Assembly: GCF_002939475.1 (NCBI RefSeq)
Contig: NZ_PKFQ01000001.1
Coordinates: 372,001-436,000, forward strand
Direction of reading: 5' to 3'
Source of the DNA: Streptomyces cinnamoneus
GTDB taxonomy: Bacteria > Actinomycetota > Actinomycetes > Streptomycetales > Streptomycetaceae
Length of the DNA: 64,000 nt
The translations under genes were made by a program, and so were the position numbers. The notes under the pieces are model-generated. The model did not search any database, was not told the DNA's origin, and worked only from the letters and a program-made list of their open reading frames with translations. Positions 16,502-25,252 of the stretch are shown piece after piece (position 1 is the first letter of the stretch; each line of letters starts with the position of its first letter).

Positions 16502-17068
16502 TCAGGGCGTGGTGCGTGAGGACAGCAGTGCGAGCACCCCGGTGACGGCCGTGTGGAACAGCTCCGCCGAGTCCGCCGCCCTGGCCAGGACGTAGCCGCC
16601 CTGGAGCACGGCGACCACGGCCGACGCGGTGCCGGCCGGGTCCAGTGCGGCGTCCAGCTCGCCGCGGTCGCGGCCTTCCGCGAGGATGTCCGCGAGCCGG
16701 CCCCGCAGCCAGACGAACGTCTCGTCGACCGGGGCGCGCAGCACCGGATCGGCCATCACGTCCGGGTCCTGGGTCAGGCGGCCGATCGGGCAGCCCTTGA
16801 GGACGTCGCGCTCGCGCAGCAGGTACGCGGTGAGGCGCTCCAGCGCGGTGCCCGGGGCGGACAGTTGCTCCTCCGCCCGGGCCCGCATGTCGTCCGCGGT
16901 GCGCCGGATCGCCGTCAGCGCCAGCTCGTGCTTGCCGGCGAAGTGGTGGTACATGCTGCCCTGCCCGGCACCGGCGCGCTGCTGGATGGCCTTGGGGCTG
17001 GTGCCGACATATCCGCGCTCCCAGAGGAGTTCACGGGTGCTCTCGATGAGGCGTTCCGACGTGTTCAC
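16502..17068 (-). CDS. TetR family repressor of the DUF4865 operon
   Basis: Protein of 188 aa. The HTH is clear (LLWERGYVGTSPKAIQQRAG then GQGSMYHHFAGKHELAL), with a TetR_C ligand domain behind it. I placed the start at GTG 17068 (VNTSERLIESTREL) because a TAGTAT -10-like box lies inside the palindrome just upstream, and a start site about 7 nt beyond it would fall after the alternative ATG at 17083. The ATG version adds five residues. Autoregulation is likely since the operator overlaps the start region. Confidence 0.9.
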   Translation of the reverse strand: MNTSERLIESTRELLWERGYVGTSPKAIQQRAGAGQGSMYHHFAGKHELALTAIRRTADDMRARAEEQLSAPGTALERLTAYLLRERDVLKGCPIGRLTQDPDVMADPVLRAPVDETFVWLRGRLADILAEGRDRGELDAALDPAGTASAVVAVLQGGYVLARAADSAELFHTAVTGVLALLSSRTTP

Positions 17069-17077
17069 CCAAGCAGT

Positions 17078-17095
17078 GTACATACTAGTAGGTAC
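17078..17095. promoter_or_regulatory. 18-bp palindrome over the TetR start, autoregulatory operator
   Basis: GTACATACTAGTAGGTAC is a palindrome centred on CTAG with a single mismatched pair. It overlaps the ATG candidate at 17083 and a TAGTAT -10-like sequence on the minus strand. TetR repressors commonly bind 15-20-bp palindromes in this position. Confidence 0.7.
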
Positions 17096-17176
17096 AAACG
17101 ATCTTCCATTCCGGACGGAAGCGGCACGCAAGGCGCACCAGCCAGGCCGGCGGTGCGGACCAACCAGCCTGGCGGC

Positions 17177-17236
17177 GACGGCTGTTCGGGCGACGACTGT
17201 TCCGATCACGGCCGTTCATCTGACGGCCGTTCATCT
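17177..17236 (+). repeat. Four tandem 15-bp repeats upstream of benE
   Basis: Four head-to-tail 15-bp units start at 17177, 17192, 17207 and 17222. Units 3 and 4 differ only at their first base; units 1 and 2 are degenerate (shared core G/CACGRCYGTTC). They lie in the 208-bp divergent region between the TetR gene and benE, ending 41 bp before the benE start. They could be iterated protein-binding sites or a decayed minisatellite. Confidence 0.7.
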
Positions 17237-17276
17237 GTTCGTCCACGGAAAAGCCGTTGACGCAGATCGAACCCAC

Positions 17277-18527
17277 GTGATCAAGTTCTCGACCGTGCCC
17301 CTCATCCGTCACATACGCGCGGTCGCACCGCCCAGCGCGGTGACAGCCGGCTTCCTCGCGGTGCTCATCGGCTTCACCAGCTCCGTGGCCATCGTCATCA
17401 CCGCCGCGGAGACCGCGGGCGCCACGTCCGCTCAACTGACGTCATGGATCTTCGCCTTGGGCATCGGCATGGGTGTGACCTGCGTAGGGCTCTCCCTGCG
17501 CTACCGCGCCCCCGTGGTCACCGCGTGGTCCACACCGGGCGCCGCCCTGCTCGCGACCGGCCTGCACGGGGTGTCGATGCCGCAGGCCGTCGGCGCGTTC
17601 ATCCTCTCGGCGGTCCTGGTCGTCGTCAGCGGTGTGACCGGCTGGTTCGAGCGCGTCATGGACAAGATCCCGGTGCCGCTGGCGTCGGCGCTGCTGGCCG
17701 GGGTGCTCGTCCAGTTCGGCACCGGCCTGTTCACCAAGATGCAGCAGAACTTCGCCGTCGTGTTCCCGATGTTCGCCGTCTACCTGCTGTGCCGCCGGTG
17801 GCTTCCCCGCTACGCGGTCATCGGGGCCCTCGCCATCGGGATCGCCGCGAGCGCGTGCCAGGGCTCGTGGCGGCTGGGCGGGCTGCACCTGGGCCTGGCC
17901 GAGCCGGTGTTCGTGCGCCCCGAGTTCTCCTGGCAGGTGCTCGTGGGGGTCGGTCTGCCGCTGTACGTGGTCACCATGGCCTCGCAGAACCTGCCGGGCG
18001 TCGCGGTGATGCGCAACGCCGGCTACCGCACCCCCGTCTCCCCCCTGCTCACCTGGACAGGGGTGGTCACGGCGCTGCTCGCCCCGTTCGGCTGCTTCGG
18101 GCTGAACCTGGCCGCCATCACGGCGGCGATCTGCATGGGCGAGGAGGCGCACGAGGACCCCCGCCGGCGGTACCTGGCGGCCGTGTGGGCGGGCCTGTTC
18201 TATGTGACGGTCGGCCTGTTCGCCGGGGTCGTGGGCTGGCTGCTCACCGCCATGCCCACCGCCCTCATCATGGGCATCGCGGGGCTGGGGCTCCTCGGCA
18301 CCATCGGCGGTTCCCTGTCGGCCGCCCTGGCGGACGAGGGCATGCGCGAGCCCGCCGTCGTCACTTTCCTGGCCACCGCGTCGGGCATGACGCTCTTCGG
18401 CATCGGGTCCACGTTCTGGGGGCTGCTCGCCGGGGTGCTCGCCACCGCCGTCCTCCGGAGCCGACGGCGTACAGCCACCGCGGTGACCCCGGCGCCGGAA
18501 CCCGGCCGGGAGCCGGCCGCACGCTGA
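17277..18527 (+). CDS. BenE family benzoate/H+ symporter-like transporter
   Basis: Protein of 416 aa with about 12 membrane helices. Diagnostic stretches include VTAGFLAVLIGFTSSVAIV, TAWSTPGAALLATG, and the central ASQNLPGVAVMRNAGY followed by GCFGLNLAAITAAICMGEEA, which are hallmarks of BenE. The family imports benzoate or similar aromatic acids with protons at the inner membrane. GTG 17277 is the chosen start; GTG 17295 is also possible. No aromatic catabolic gene is adjacent; the divergent TetR/DUF4865 operon is the closest partner. A hairpin follows the gene. Confidence 0.88.
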   Translation: MIKFSTVPLIRHIRAVAPPSAVTAGFLAVLIGFTSSVAIVITAAETAGATSAQLTSWIFALGIGMGVTCVGLSLRYRAPVVTAWSTPGAALLATGLHGVSMPQAVGAFILSAVLVVVSGVTGWFERVMDKIPVPLASALLAGVLVQFGTGLFTKMQQNFAVVFPMFAVYLLCRRWLPRYAVIGALAIGIAASACQGSWRLGGLHLGLAEPVFVRPEFSWQVLVGVGLPLYVVTMASQNLPGVAVMRNAGYRTPVSPLLTWTGVVTALLAPFGCFGLNLAAITAAICMGEEAHEDPRRRYLAAVWAGLFYVTVGLFAGVVGWLLTAMPTALIMGIAGLGLLGTIGGSLSAALADEGMREPAVVTFLATASGMTLFGIGSTFWGLLAGVLATAVLRSRRRTATAVTPAPEPGREPAAR

Positions 18528-18558
18528 CCATGACGGGGTGAGGGACACCGCCCGCCGG

Positions 18559-18585
18559 CGCGGACGCCGCACCCCGGCGTCCGCG
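18559..18585 (+). terminator. Hairpin terminator after benE
   Basis: CGCGGACGCCG, loop CACCC, CGGCGTCCGCG: a perfect 11-bp stem 32 bp after the benE stop. Confidence 0.7.
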
Positions 18586-18692
18586 ACCGCTCCATGTCTC
18601 GCTCCCCGTCCGCCGCCCGTTTCCGCCCGGGGTGCGGGGGCAGCCGGTTCTTCCCCCGCGTGCAGGCGGGGCACGACCCGGGAGGCGGCGTG

Positions 18693-19517
18693 ATGGGACG
18701 GTGGCGGGACGAGGGTGACGTGCGGGAGGCCCGGCGGACGGGAACGGCCGTCGCGGCACGTGCCGGTCTCGTCGCCCGCGGGGTCCTCTACTTCCTCGTC
18801 GGGACCCTGGCCCTGCGGATCGCCGTCGCCGACGGCGGCGAGCAGGCCGACCGGGGCGGGGCGGTGCAGGAGCTGGCCCACAAGCCCTTCGGGCACGTAC
18901 TCGTCTGGGCCGTGGGCGTCGGGCTGGTCGGCATGGCTCTGTGGCAGCTGTCGGAAGCGGTCTTCGGGGCGGCGGGGCCCGACGGGCGGAAGGTGCGCAA
19001 GCGGTCGGCGTCAGCCGTGCGTTCCGTCTTCTTCTGCGTCGTCGCGGGGTCGGTGATCGGCTTCGCGGCCGGGGAGCGCGGCAGTGGCGCCGGGTCGACC
19101 GACGAGAAGTCACGGGACGTCACCGCCCGGGCGCTGGACTGGCCGGCCGGTCAGTGGCTCGTGGCCGCGGCGGGCGTCGTGGTCGCGGCCGTGGGCGTCT
19201 GGATGGTCGTCCGGGCGGCCACGCGCGCGTACCGCCGGGAGTTGAGGATGGCCATGATGACCCCGGTGACACGCAGGGTCGTCGACGTCCTCGGGGTCGT
19301 GGGCGGGATCAGCCGGGGGCTGGTGTTCGCCGCCGCGGGCACCTTCGCGGTCCGGGCGGCCGTGACGTACGACCCGGGGCAGGCCAAGGGCCTGGACGAC
19401 ACCCTCCGCACCTTCGCCGGGTCCCCGGCGGGGCCGTGGCTGCTGGCGGCGGTGGCGGTGGGGCTGGCGCTGTTCGGACTGTTCTCGTTCACCATGGCGC
19501 GCTGGCGGGCCTTCTGA
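18693..19517 (+). CDS. DUF1206 family membrane protein
   Basis: Protein of 274 aa with three repeats of a two-helix unit: ARAGLVARGVLYFLVGTLAL, later VVDVLGVVGGISRGLVFAAA and matching GHVLVWAVGVGLVGMALWQL-type helices. This repeated A-R-x-G-x-x-A-R-G pattern is typical of DUF1206. No biochemical role is known for the family. The start ATG 18693 has GGAGG 7 nt upstream. It is convergent with the binding-protein operon, with only 18 bp between stops. Confidence 0.9.
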   Translation: MGRWRDEGDVREARRTGTAVAARAGLVARGVLYFLVGTLALRIAVADGGEQADRGGAVQELAHKPFGHVLVWAVGVGLVGMALWQLSEAVFGAAGPDGRKVRKRSASAVRSVFFCVVAGSVIGFAAGERGSGAGSTDEKSRDVTARALDWPAGQWLVAAAGVVVAAVGVWMVVRAATRAYRRELRMAMMTPVTRRVVDVLGVVGGISRGLVFAAAGTFAVRAAVTYDPGQAKGLDDTLRTFAGSPAGPWLLAAVAVGLALFGLFSFTMARWRAF

Positions 19518-19535
19518 CGCCTGGGGGACGGCCCC

Positions 19536-20987
19536 TCAGCCGCTCGGCAGGACCTTGCGGAGCGCCGTGTCCAGCTCCTTCGCCACGTCCGCGTCGGACA
19601 TCGACCGGGTCTTCGCGGAGGTGTGCAGTCTGCTCAGCTCCGTGGTGAACGCGTGCGTGAACGCGCCGTAGAACGGTGTGTGCGGCCGCAGGACCGCCGC
19701 TTGCAGGGCCGGCAGAAGCGTGTCCTTCGCGTACAGCGGGCGTTGGAACCTGTCGCGTGGCATGTCGCCGCCGCTCCCTTCCGACGAGGCGGCCGCGCTG
19801 GGCGCCGCGCGGTGGTCGTCGCACGTGACGCCCGGGTCCGTGTAGGCCGACGTGCGCGTCGCCGCGAAGCCCGCGTCCAGCAGACAGCGTTCGCTGGTCT
19901 TGTCGGTGAGGAACCTGACCAGTTCCCGGGCCTTCCTCACCCGCGCCTCGGGCATGGCCGGGTTGGCGGCCACCGCGAGGTCCTGGCCGCCCAGCACGGC
20001 GGCGCCGGGGAGGGGGGCGACGCCCAGCTTGTCGTCGCCGAGGGCCGCGTGGAGCGTCCGGTACGCGTAGGGCCAGTGGCGGAGGAAGGCCGTACGGCCC
20101 TCCGCGAAGTCCTTGAGGGTGGCGGCCTCGTCCGACTCGAAGGCGTCGTCGAGCGTGTGCGGGTTCTCAGTCCGCCGCCGGAACTCCGCCACGCCCTTCT
20201 CCAGCTCGTCCGGCGAGGCGGCGTAGGCGCCGTCCTCGCCGGTCAGCCGCACGCCCGCGGAAGCGAACGCCTCGGTGCCGTTGACGGTCAGCCCTTCGTA
20301 GGGGCTGAGCTGGCTGGTCCAGGCGCTCCGGTAGCTCTTCGACTTGTCGGTCTTGTCGGTGCGGGCCCAGGCGTCCACCGCGTCCATCAGCGAGGCCACG
20401 CCGCCCCACATCGTGTGCCCGGTCGTGAGCGCCCCGGACTTCTTCTCGTCGATCCCCGCGCCACCGACCAGGTAGTCGCGGCGGTAGTACAGCAGGCCGA
20501 CGTCGCTGTTGTAGGGCGCCGCATAGACCTCGCCCTTCCAGCGCGCGGTGGCGGCCGCCTTGGCGAGGACGTCGCCGTCGTCGGCGTACTCCTCGGGCAG
20601 TTCCCGGATGAGGCCCGCGGCGGCGAACTCGGCGACCCACGTGACGTCGAGGTTCACGATGTCGTAGCCGGAGCTGCCGGACTGCAGCGCCGCGAGGAGC
20701 TGGCTCCGTTGCAGGTCCGCGGACCCGGGCAGGATGACGGCGCGGGCGCGGTAGGGCGAGTTCTCCTTCTCCTGCAGTTCGTTCCAGGCGTCGACCAGGC
20801 GCTTGCGGATCCCGTTCTTGCCGGTGACGTCCACGCCGGTGGCTATCACGAGCTGCGTGCCGGTCAGCGGTCGCGCGGACGCCGTACCGGAGTGCCCTCC
20901 CGGCTCGCCGTGCCCTGAGCAGGCGCTCGCGCCCAGCACGAGGGCGGCACACCAGACGAGCACCTGGACGATTGTCGAGCGTTTCAT
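19536..20987 (-). CDS. Lipoprotein extracellular solute-binding protein
   Basis: Protein of 483 aa. A signal with lipobox ends at C23 (LVLGASAC), so it should be lipid-anchored outside the membrane. The body is a family-1 binding protein: DVTWVAEFAAAGLIRELPEE, APYNSDVGLLYYRRDYL, and a C-terminal helical pack (ARKARELVRFLTD-like). No permease or ATPase genes are nearby, which argues against a normal ABC importer. Instead it is the third gene of the EACC1-caspase operon, 19 bp downstream of the caspase fusion, whose exterior part contains a similar binding-protein domain. It could present or sense an extracellular ligand for that system. Confidence 0.88.
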   Translation of the reverse strand: MKRSTIVQVLVWCAALVLGASACSGHGEPGGHSGTASARPLTGTQLVIATGVDVTGKNGIRKRLVDAWNELQEKENSPYRARAVILPGSADLQRSQLLAALQSGSSGYDIVNLDVTWVAEFAAAGLIRELPEEYADDGDVLAKAAATARWKGEVYAAPYNSDVGLLYYRRDYLVGGAGIDEKKSGALTTGHTMWGGVASLMDAVDAWARTDKTDKSKSYRSAWTSQLSPYEGLTVNGTEAFASAGVRLTGEDGAYAASPDELEKGVAEFRRRTENPHTLDDAFESDEAATLKDFAEGRTAFLRHWPYAYRTLHAALGDDKLGVAPLPGAAVLGGQDLAVAANPAMPEARVRKARELVRFLTDKTSERCLLDAGFAATRTSAYTDPGVTCDDHRAAPSAAASSEGSGGDMPRDRFQRPLYAKDTLLPALQAAVLRPHTPFYGAFTHAFTTELSRLHTSAKTRSMSDADVAKELDTALRKVLPSG

Positions 20988-21006
20988 GCGTCTTGCCCCC
21001 GTCGCG

Positions 21007-23607
21007 CTATTGGTGGCCCTGCGCGACCTGGGAGATCTCGGCGGCGAGATCCCTGGCCAGGTCGCCCCGGGCGTCCAGGCACCTACCGCCGCTCGCCTCG
21101 GCCAGACGCAGGTCCAGTCGGTCCTTCAGACAGCCACCGGAGTCGAACGACACCATCACCACCGGCACGTTCCGGCCGCGTACGAACGTCACCAGGTCGT
21201 CCTGCCGGGCCGCGTTCATGCGGTCGTTGTCCTCGTCGTCGGTGAGCAGGACGATGAGCTGGGGGTGCCCGTCGTCCTCGTCACCGCGGGGCATCTGGTT
21301 CAGCGCCTCGCGCAGCGCACCGCCGATGTCGGCCTCCTGGGACGGTTCCGGTACGGCGTCGTCCACTTTCCTGCCCGCCTCGGCGGCCTTGTCCTGCTCG
21401 CTCTTGTCGGCGGCCCTGGACCACGAGCCGTGGGTGCCGAAGGGGAGCAGTTCGCGGTACGGGGCGCCGGACCCCGCCGAGGCGACGCTCCACACGCCGA
21501 AGATGTCCTCGGAGCCGAATCGGCTCAGTGACTGCTTGAGGATCTCCCGCGTGCTGTTGGCCCCGTCCCACCACCGGCTCATCGACCCCGAGCTGTCCAG
21601 CAGGAAGCGGACCCGGCTCGCGGCGTTGGCCTGCCGGTACTTCTCCAGGGTGTCCGATGCCTCGTCGGCGGAGAGGGCGCGGGGCACCGGGCCGGGGCTC
21701 GTCAGCACCCCGGGCGACGCGGAGGAGAAGGGGGCCCGGGAGCCCTGCCGGAACGCCTGGTCCTGGAAGGCCTTCCGGCCGTCCTCCGACGTCAGCCAGT
21801 CCCGGAACCGCTGGACGGCCTGGTCGCGCTCCCCCTCGTCCAGGCGGGCGTCGTTCCAGCGGACGTGTACGAACACGGGGGCGAGGCCGGGTACGTCGGT
21901 GGGGTACTCGGCCACACGGGTCACTCCGGTCTCACCGACGCAGTGCTGGTACGCGCCGAGGGTGGGCTCGGCCACCAGGACCGCGGTGCGCCGGTCCACC
22001 GCCCTGGCCTCGGCGGAACTGCCCCCGGCCAGCCCGCACACGAGGTCCTTGCCCGTCGGCGCGGTCCGCCCCTGGCGGCGCTGCCCCAGCTCGACGTTCC
22101 GCGGGGCGTCCGTCTGGTACAGGCCGCGGGCCGCGGCGAGTGCGGCGTCGGTGTTCCGCGGGTCGGCCCGCCGGACCTCCGTCTGCTCGCCCTTCCCCTT
22201 CATCGCGGTGAGCAGGTCGGCGAGCTTGCGGCCCGCGCGCGCGCCTTCGGGCTCGGCGAGCCGTTCGGGCAGCAACAGGACCATGGGCGCGTAGGCGAGC
22301 GGCCGTTCGCCGTCGAAGTCCAGGGTGAGGACCGACGACTGGTTGCCCCCCTCGTCCTGTGCCCTGCGCGCGCTCGCGGAGGACGCCGGTATCCACACGT
22401 CGGGCTGGGGTCCCACCGTGCTCATCGGGTTGAACCCGGACCGGCCGACGTGGGCCCACTCCCCGTACTGGGTGCGGAACGCCTCCACGGTGTCGGCGGC
22501 ACCGGCGCTGTAGACGGTGACGCCGGTGCGGCGGCAGTTGTCCCCGTCCCTGTTCGCGTCCGACGCGACGAACCCGTCCGCGGCCTTGCGGATGACCGGA
22601 GCGAGATCCGGGTCGGTGAGCACGCGCAGTTCGAGCGGCGCGTGGTGCGCGCACGAGGCGGACGGTCCGTCGCCGTCCGAGTCGCCGGAGGTGATCCACC
22701 AGAAGGCGGCGGTGAGCGCGGCCGTCACGGCCAGCAGCGCCGCGGTGATCAGCCGGGCGGGGCGGGGGCGGGGGCCGGGGTGCTCCTCGCCGGTCCCCTG
22801 CGATCCGCCGGTCGCCGGGGGGAGGGGGCCGCCCCCGGGCGGGCGGGCCAGGACCTCGTCGTCCGCGGAGTCCTTCCGGCACGCCTGGGGGTTCCACTCC
22901 CGGCCGCCCACGGTCTTCAGGGCCTTCAGGTCGTCCGACACGCGCTTGTGCAGGCCGCCCAGGGTCACGGGGCCGCCGGCCGGGCGGGCGCCCCGTCCGA
23001 GGTGGCGTATCAGGTGTGCCGTGTACGGGGTCGGCGTCCGCGCGTTCCCCGCGTCGATCCGCTGGTTCTTCTGCACCGCGAGCAGCAGGGAGACGCGCTG
23101 CTGGTCCTGCTCGTCGAGTTCCTCCCAGGCCGCCGAGGCGTTGCCCGCGTAGCAGCAGTCGAGGACCACCACGGTGTGCCGGGGCCGGTTCTCCCCGGAA
23201 CACAGCCGGTTGAGCACGTCGTCCCAGCGGATCCACCCGGGGAAACCGGGGCCGTGCTCGACCTTGGCGTCACGCAGTCCCAGCAGCAGGCGGCCGTGGC
23301 CGCCGGTGCGCGTGTCGACGATGCCGTGCCCGGCGAAGTAGACGAGGAGCAGCTGGTCCGTGTGGTCCCGTGCGTGTCCCAGCCGGTTCTCGAACTGCTC
23401 GACGCCGGGCGAGGAGAGCGCCTCTATGCGGTCCTCGTCGAAGACCCCGCCGGTGCCCAGGACGTCCCTCAGCTCGTCCAGGTTCTGCTGGACCGCGGCG
23501 ATGTCCCCGAGGCCGGCGGCGAACCGCAGGGGCCTCTTGTTGGCGTAGTGCGCCACCCCGACGAGCAGGGCGCGGCTGGTTCCCTCGTGCCGCTCAGGTC
23601 CGGCCAT
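21007..23607 (-). CDS. Caspase-TM-binding protein-vWA fusion, membrane effector/receptor
   Basis: Protein of 866 aa. Residues 10-240 are a caspase-like (C14) peptidase with His94 in VYFAGHGI and catalytic Cys152 in VVLDCCYAGNA. A proline-rich linker leads to one membrane helix at about 286-304 (LITAALLAVTAALTAAFWW). Residues 320-620 look like a bacterial substrate-binding domain (LELRVLTDPDLAPVI, DVWIPASSASARR, APMVLLLPERL), followed by a von Willebrand A domain with the MIDAS motif DSSGS at 671-675 and LIVLLTDDEDNDR. Topology predicts the protease inside and the sensor/adhesion domains outside. It starts 4 bp after the EACC1-like gene and precedes the lipoprotein gene by 19 bp. It likely triggers proteolysis on extracellular recognition. 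Confidence 0.9.
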   Translation of the reverse strand: MAGPERHEGTSRALLVGVAHYANKRPLRFAAGLGDIAAVQQNLDELRDVLGTGGVFDEDRIEALSSPGVEQFENRLGHARDHTDQLLLVYFAGHGIVDTRTGGHGRLLLGLRDAKVEHGPGFPGWIRWDDVLNRLCSGENRPRHTVVVLDCCYAGNASAAWEELDEQDQQRVSLLLAVQKNQRIDAGNARTPTPYTAHLIRHLGRGARPAGGPVTLGGLHKRVSDDLKALKTVGGREWNPQACRKDSADDEVLARPPGGGPLPPATGGSQGTGEEHPGPRPRPARLITAALLAVTAALTAAFWWITSGDSDGDGPSASCAHHAPLELRVLTDPDLAPVIRKAADGFVASDANRDGDNCRRTGVTVYSAGAADTVEAFRTQYGEWAHVGRSGFNPMSTVGPQPDVWIPASSASARRAQDEGGNQSSVLTLDFDGERPLAYAPMVLLLPERLAEPEGARAGRKLADLLTAMKGKGEQTEVRRADPRNTDAALAAARGLYQTDAPRNVELGQRRQGRTAPTGKDLVCGLAGGSSAEARAVDRRTAVLVAEPTLGAYQHCVGETGVTRVAEYPTDVPGLAPVFVHVRWNDARLDEGERDQAVQRFRDWLTSEDGRKAFQDQAFRQGSRAPFSSASPGVLTSPGPVPRALSADEASDTLEKYRQANAASRVRFLLDSSGSMSRWWDGANSTREILKQSLSRFGSEDIFGVWSVASAGSGAPYRELLPFGTHGSWSRAADKSEQDKAAEAGRKVDDAVPEPSQEADIGGALREALNQMPRGDEDDGHPQLIVLLTDDEDNDRMNAARQDDLVTFVRGRNVPVVMVSFDSGGCLKDRLDLRLAEASGGRCLDARGDLARDLAAEISQVAQGHQ

Positions 23608-23611
23608 CGCG

Positions 23612-23956
23612 CTAGTCCTGCTCGTCGTCCCGCTCCGCCCGGAAGTCCGGCGGGTCCGGATCGCCCAGGGCTCGCCGGCTCGTCCGCCATTCCTTGACGG
23701 ACTCCGCGACCCGCCGGACGATCTCGGCGGACGCCGCGGCGCCGCCCCAGTCGATCACGTGGAGCACGATGTCGAGCTGAGGGCCCATCGGGACGCCGGC
23801 TTCCCCGCGTCGGGCACCCCGCTTGACCTGCACTCGGCCTTTCAGTTCCGGTTCGTCCTTGAGCCACGTCTCAAGGGACTTGACGTCCCTTTCCTCCACG
23901 TGTCCGGACACGGAGATACGCACGTGGTGCCGTAACCCGTCCTCTCCTCGCGCCAT
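23612..23956 (-). CDS. EACC1-like effector-associated small protein
   Basis: Protein of 114 aa. The pattern VRISVSGHVEERDVKSLETW, LKDEPELKGRVQV and a late amphipathic helix (ASAEIVRRVAESVKEWR) matches effector-associated constant component 1, a small domain that computational work on bacterial conflict systems finds next to variable effectors such as caspases. It lacks a signal peptide and probably acts inside, perhaps binding the caspase domain. I chose ATG 23956; a GTG six codons upstream is possible. It is the first gene of the operon, ending 4 bp before the caspase start, so the two are translationally coupled. Confidence 0.78.
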   Translation of the reverse strand: MARGEDGLRHHVRISVSGHVEERDVKSLETWLKDEPELKGRVQVKRGARRGEAGVPMGPQLDIVLHVIDWGGAAASAEIVRRVAESVKEWRTSRRALGDPDPPDFRAERDDEQD

Positions 23957-24071
23957 AACTCGGCATGGTGTCACGGAGTGTGCGATTCCAGGAGAGGGTC
24001 TGCGGATGTCCTCGCGCCGGGCGGGGATGGTCCGGACCGCGCCTCGTGGTCCGCGCCCCCGCCGGGGCGGC

Positions 24072-24941
24072 TCACGTCTCCGGTACGGCCTGGATGTCCA
24101 GCTCGACCCTGATGGTGGTGCCGATCATGACGATGCCCCGCTGGAGCATCGAACGCCAGTTCAGGGTGAAGTCCTCGCGGTGCAGCTCGGTGCCGGCCGA
24201 ACAGGCGGCACGGGTCTCGCCCGCGATGCCGGTGCCGATGCCCAGGTAGCGCGTGTCGAGCGCGACGTTCCGGCTGATGCCGTGCAGGTTCAGCACGCCC
24301 TCGACGGACCAGCGCGAGCCGCCGCGGTGCACGAAGCGCTCGCTGGTGAACCGCATGTACGGGTACGTCGCGACGTCCAGGAACTCCGGCGAGCACAGGT
24401 GTTCGTCCCGGCGCTCGACCCCCGTGTCGATGCTGGCGGTCTCGATCACCACGTCCAGCCGCGAGTGCTCCATGCGCTCGCCCACCCACAGGGTCCCCTG
24501 GAACCGGTTGAACCTGCCGTGCACTTCGGCCAGGCCGATGTGCCGGGCGATGAAGCGCACCGCCGTGTGGTCGGGGTCGACGCGCCAGACCCCCGCCGCC
24601 GGCGTGGCGGGCGTGGGCGCCGTCTCCATGCCGATCGCGTCGAGGGTGGTGCGCGTCTGCTCGACGCACACGAAGGACCGGCGTACGGGCTGGAAGCCCT
24701 CGGCCGTCACGACGAGGCCGTACTCGCCGGGCGGCACGGTGGCGGCGAACCTGCCGTGGGGGTCGCTCTGCCCGTGGACGACCTCCCTGCCGGCCGCGTC
24801 CCGGACGGAGACCTCCGCACGGTGCATCGGCAGCCGCAACGGGTCGAGGACGAGACAGTCGACGACACCCGCCCCCTGAGGGATCGGGGCACCTCCCTGC
24901 CGCGGAGAGCTCTTGAAACGGCGCAGCAGCGCGAGGGGCAT
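24072..24941 (-). CDS. YceI family protein with N-terminal carboxypeptidase-regulatory-like domain
   Basis: Protein of 289 aa. Residues 22-105 form an Ig/transthyretin-like regulatory domain (AEVSVRDAAGREVVHGQSDP, VPPGEYGLVVTAEGF). Residues 115-288 are YceI: WRVDPDHTAVRFIARHIGLA, FRRD/FN-type VHGRFNRFQGTLWVG, SIDTGVERRDEHLCSPEFLD, and the closing GTTIRVELDIQAV. YceI proteins are lipocalin-like barrels that bind isoprenoids such as polyprenols. No signal peptide is evident, unlike the periplasmic E. coli member. It is divergent from the paoABC operon across 311 bp. Confidence 0.9.
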   Translation of the reverse strand: MPLALLRRFKSSPRQGGAPIPQGAGVVDCLVLDPLRLPMHRAEVSVRDAAGREVVHGQSDPHGRFAATVPPGEYGLVVTAEGFQPVRRSFVCVEQTRTTLDAIGMETAPTPATPAAGVWRVDPDHTAVRFIARHIGLAEVHGRFNRFQGTLWVGERMEHSRLDVVIETASIDTGVERRDEHLCSPEFLDVATYPYMRFTSERFVHRGGSRWSVEGVLNLHGISRNVALDTRYLGIGTGIAGETRAACSAGTELHREDFTLNWRSMLQRGIVMIGTTIRVELDIQAVPET

Positions 24942-25252
24942 CCCTGAAGAACCTTTCTCTGGCGGGAAGGTGGTCGGGTGTTAGACCATCACATCTCACC
25001 ATTACAAGGCAAAACGGCTACTTGGCTTTCAAAAGCGCACCGATCGCTGCTGAACGGCTTCGATTCGCCCAGATCACCCCGCGAGAGTCGCTCCTACGGA
25101 TCGGAGGGCCGGGTCAGCCGTGTCACCGCCGCCCACAAGGGCGGCGCGCGTACCATCACGCTGTCCCCATAGCCGCATTTCATCCCATATGCCGCTATGC
25201 ACAGTTCGCTACGAGGCACGCGCGCCCGGACGCGCGGGGGTTGGCGGTGGCC
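24942..25252. promoter_or_regulatory. Divergent regulatory region between YceI and paoABC
   Basis: A 311-bp region, locally AT-richer than its surroundings (24985-25040), without a gene. For the leftward YceI gene a TTGTAA/TCTAAC pair (16-bp spacing) can be read on the minus strand at about 24981-25008. A 7-bp hairpin (GCCGCCC-ACAA-GGGCGGC) lies at 25128-25145, and an inverted repeat at 25168-25199 faces the molybdenum hydroxylase operon. Confidence 0.5.
25168..25199. repeat. Inverted repeat upstream of paoA, candidate operator
   Basis: CATAGCCGCAT and ATGCCGCTATG are 11-bp arms with one mismatch separated by 10 bp. The repeat ends 53 bp before the paoA start, a good position for a repressor or activator site. 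No regulator gene is adjacent. Confidence 0.5.

Noticed and set aside
19536..20987. ABC sugar importer binding protein
   Set aside because: No permease or ATPase genes accompany it; the operon context with the caspase fusion is a better explanation.
21865..23697. Plus-strand frame opposite the caspase gene
   Set aside because: Low-complexity antisense translation; the caspase, binding-protein and vWA motifs are all on the minus strand.
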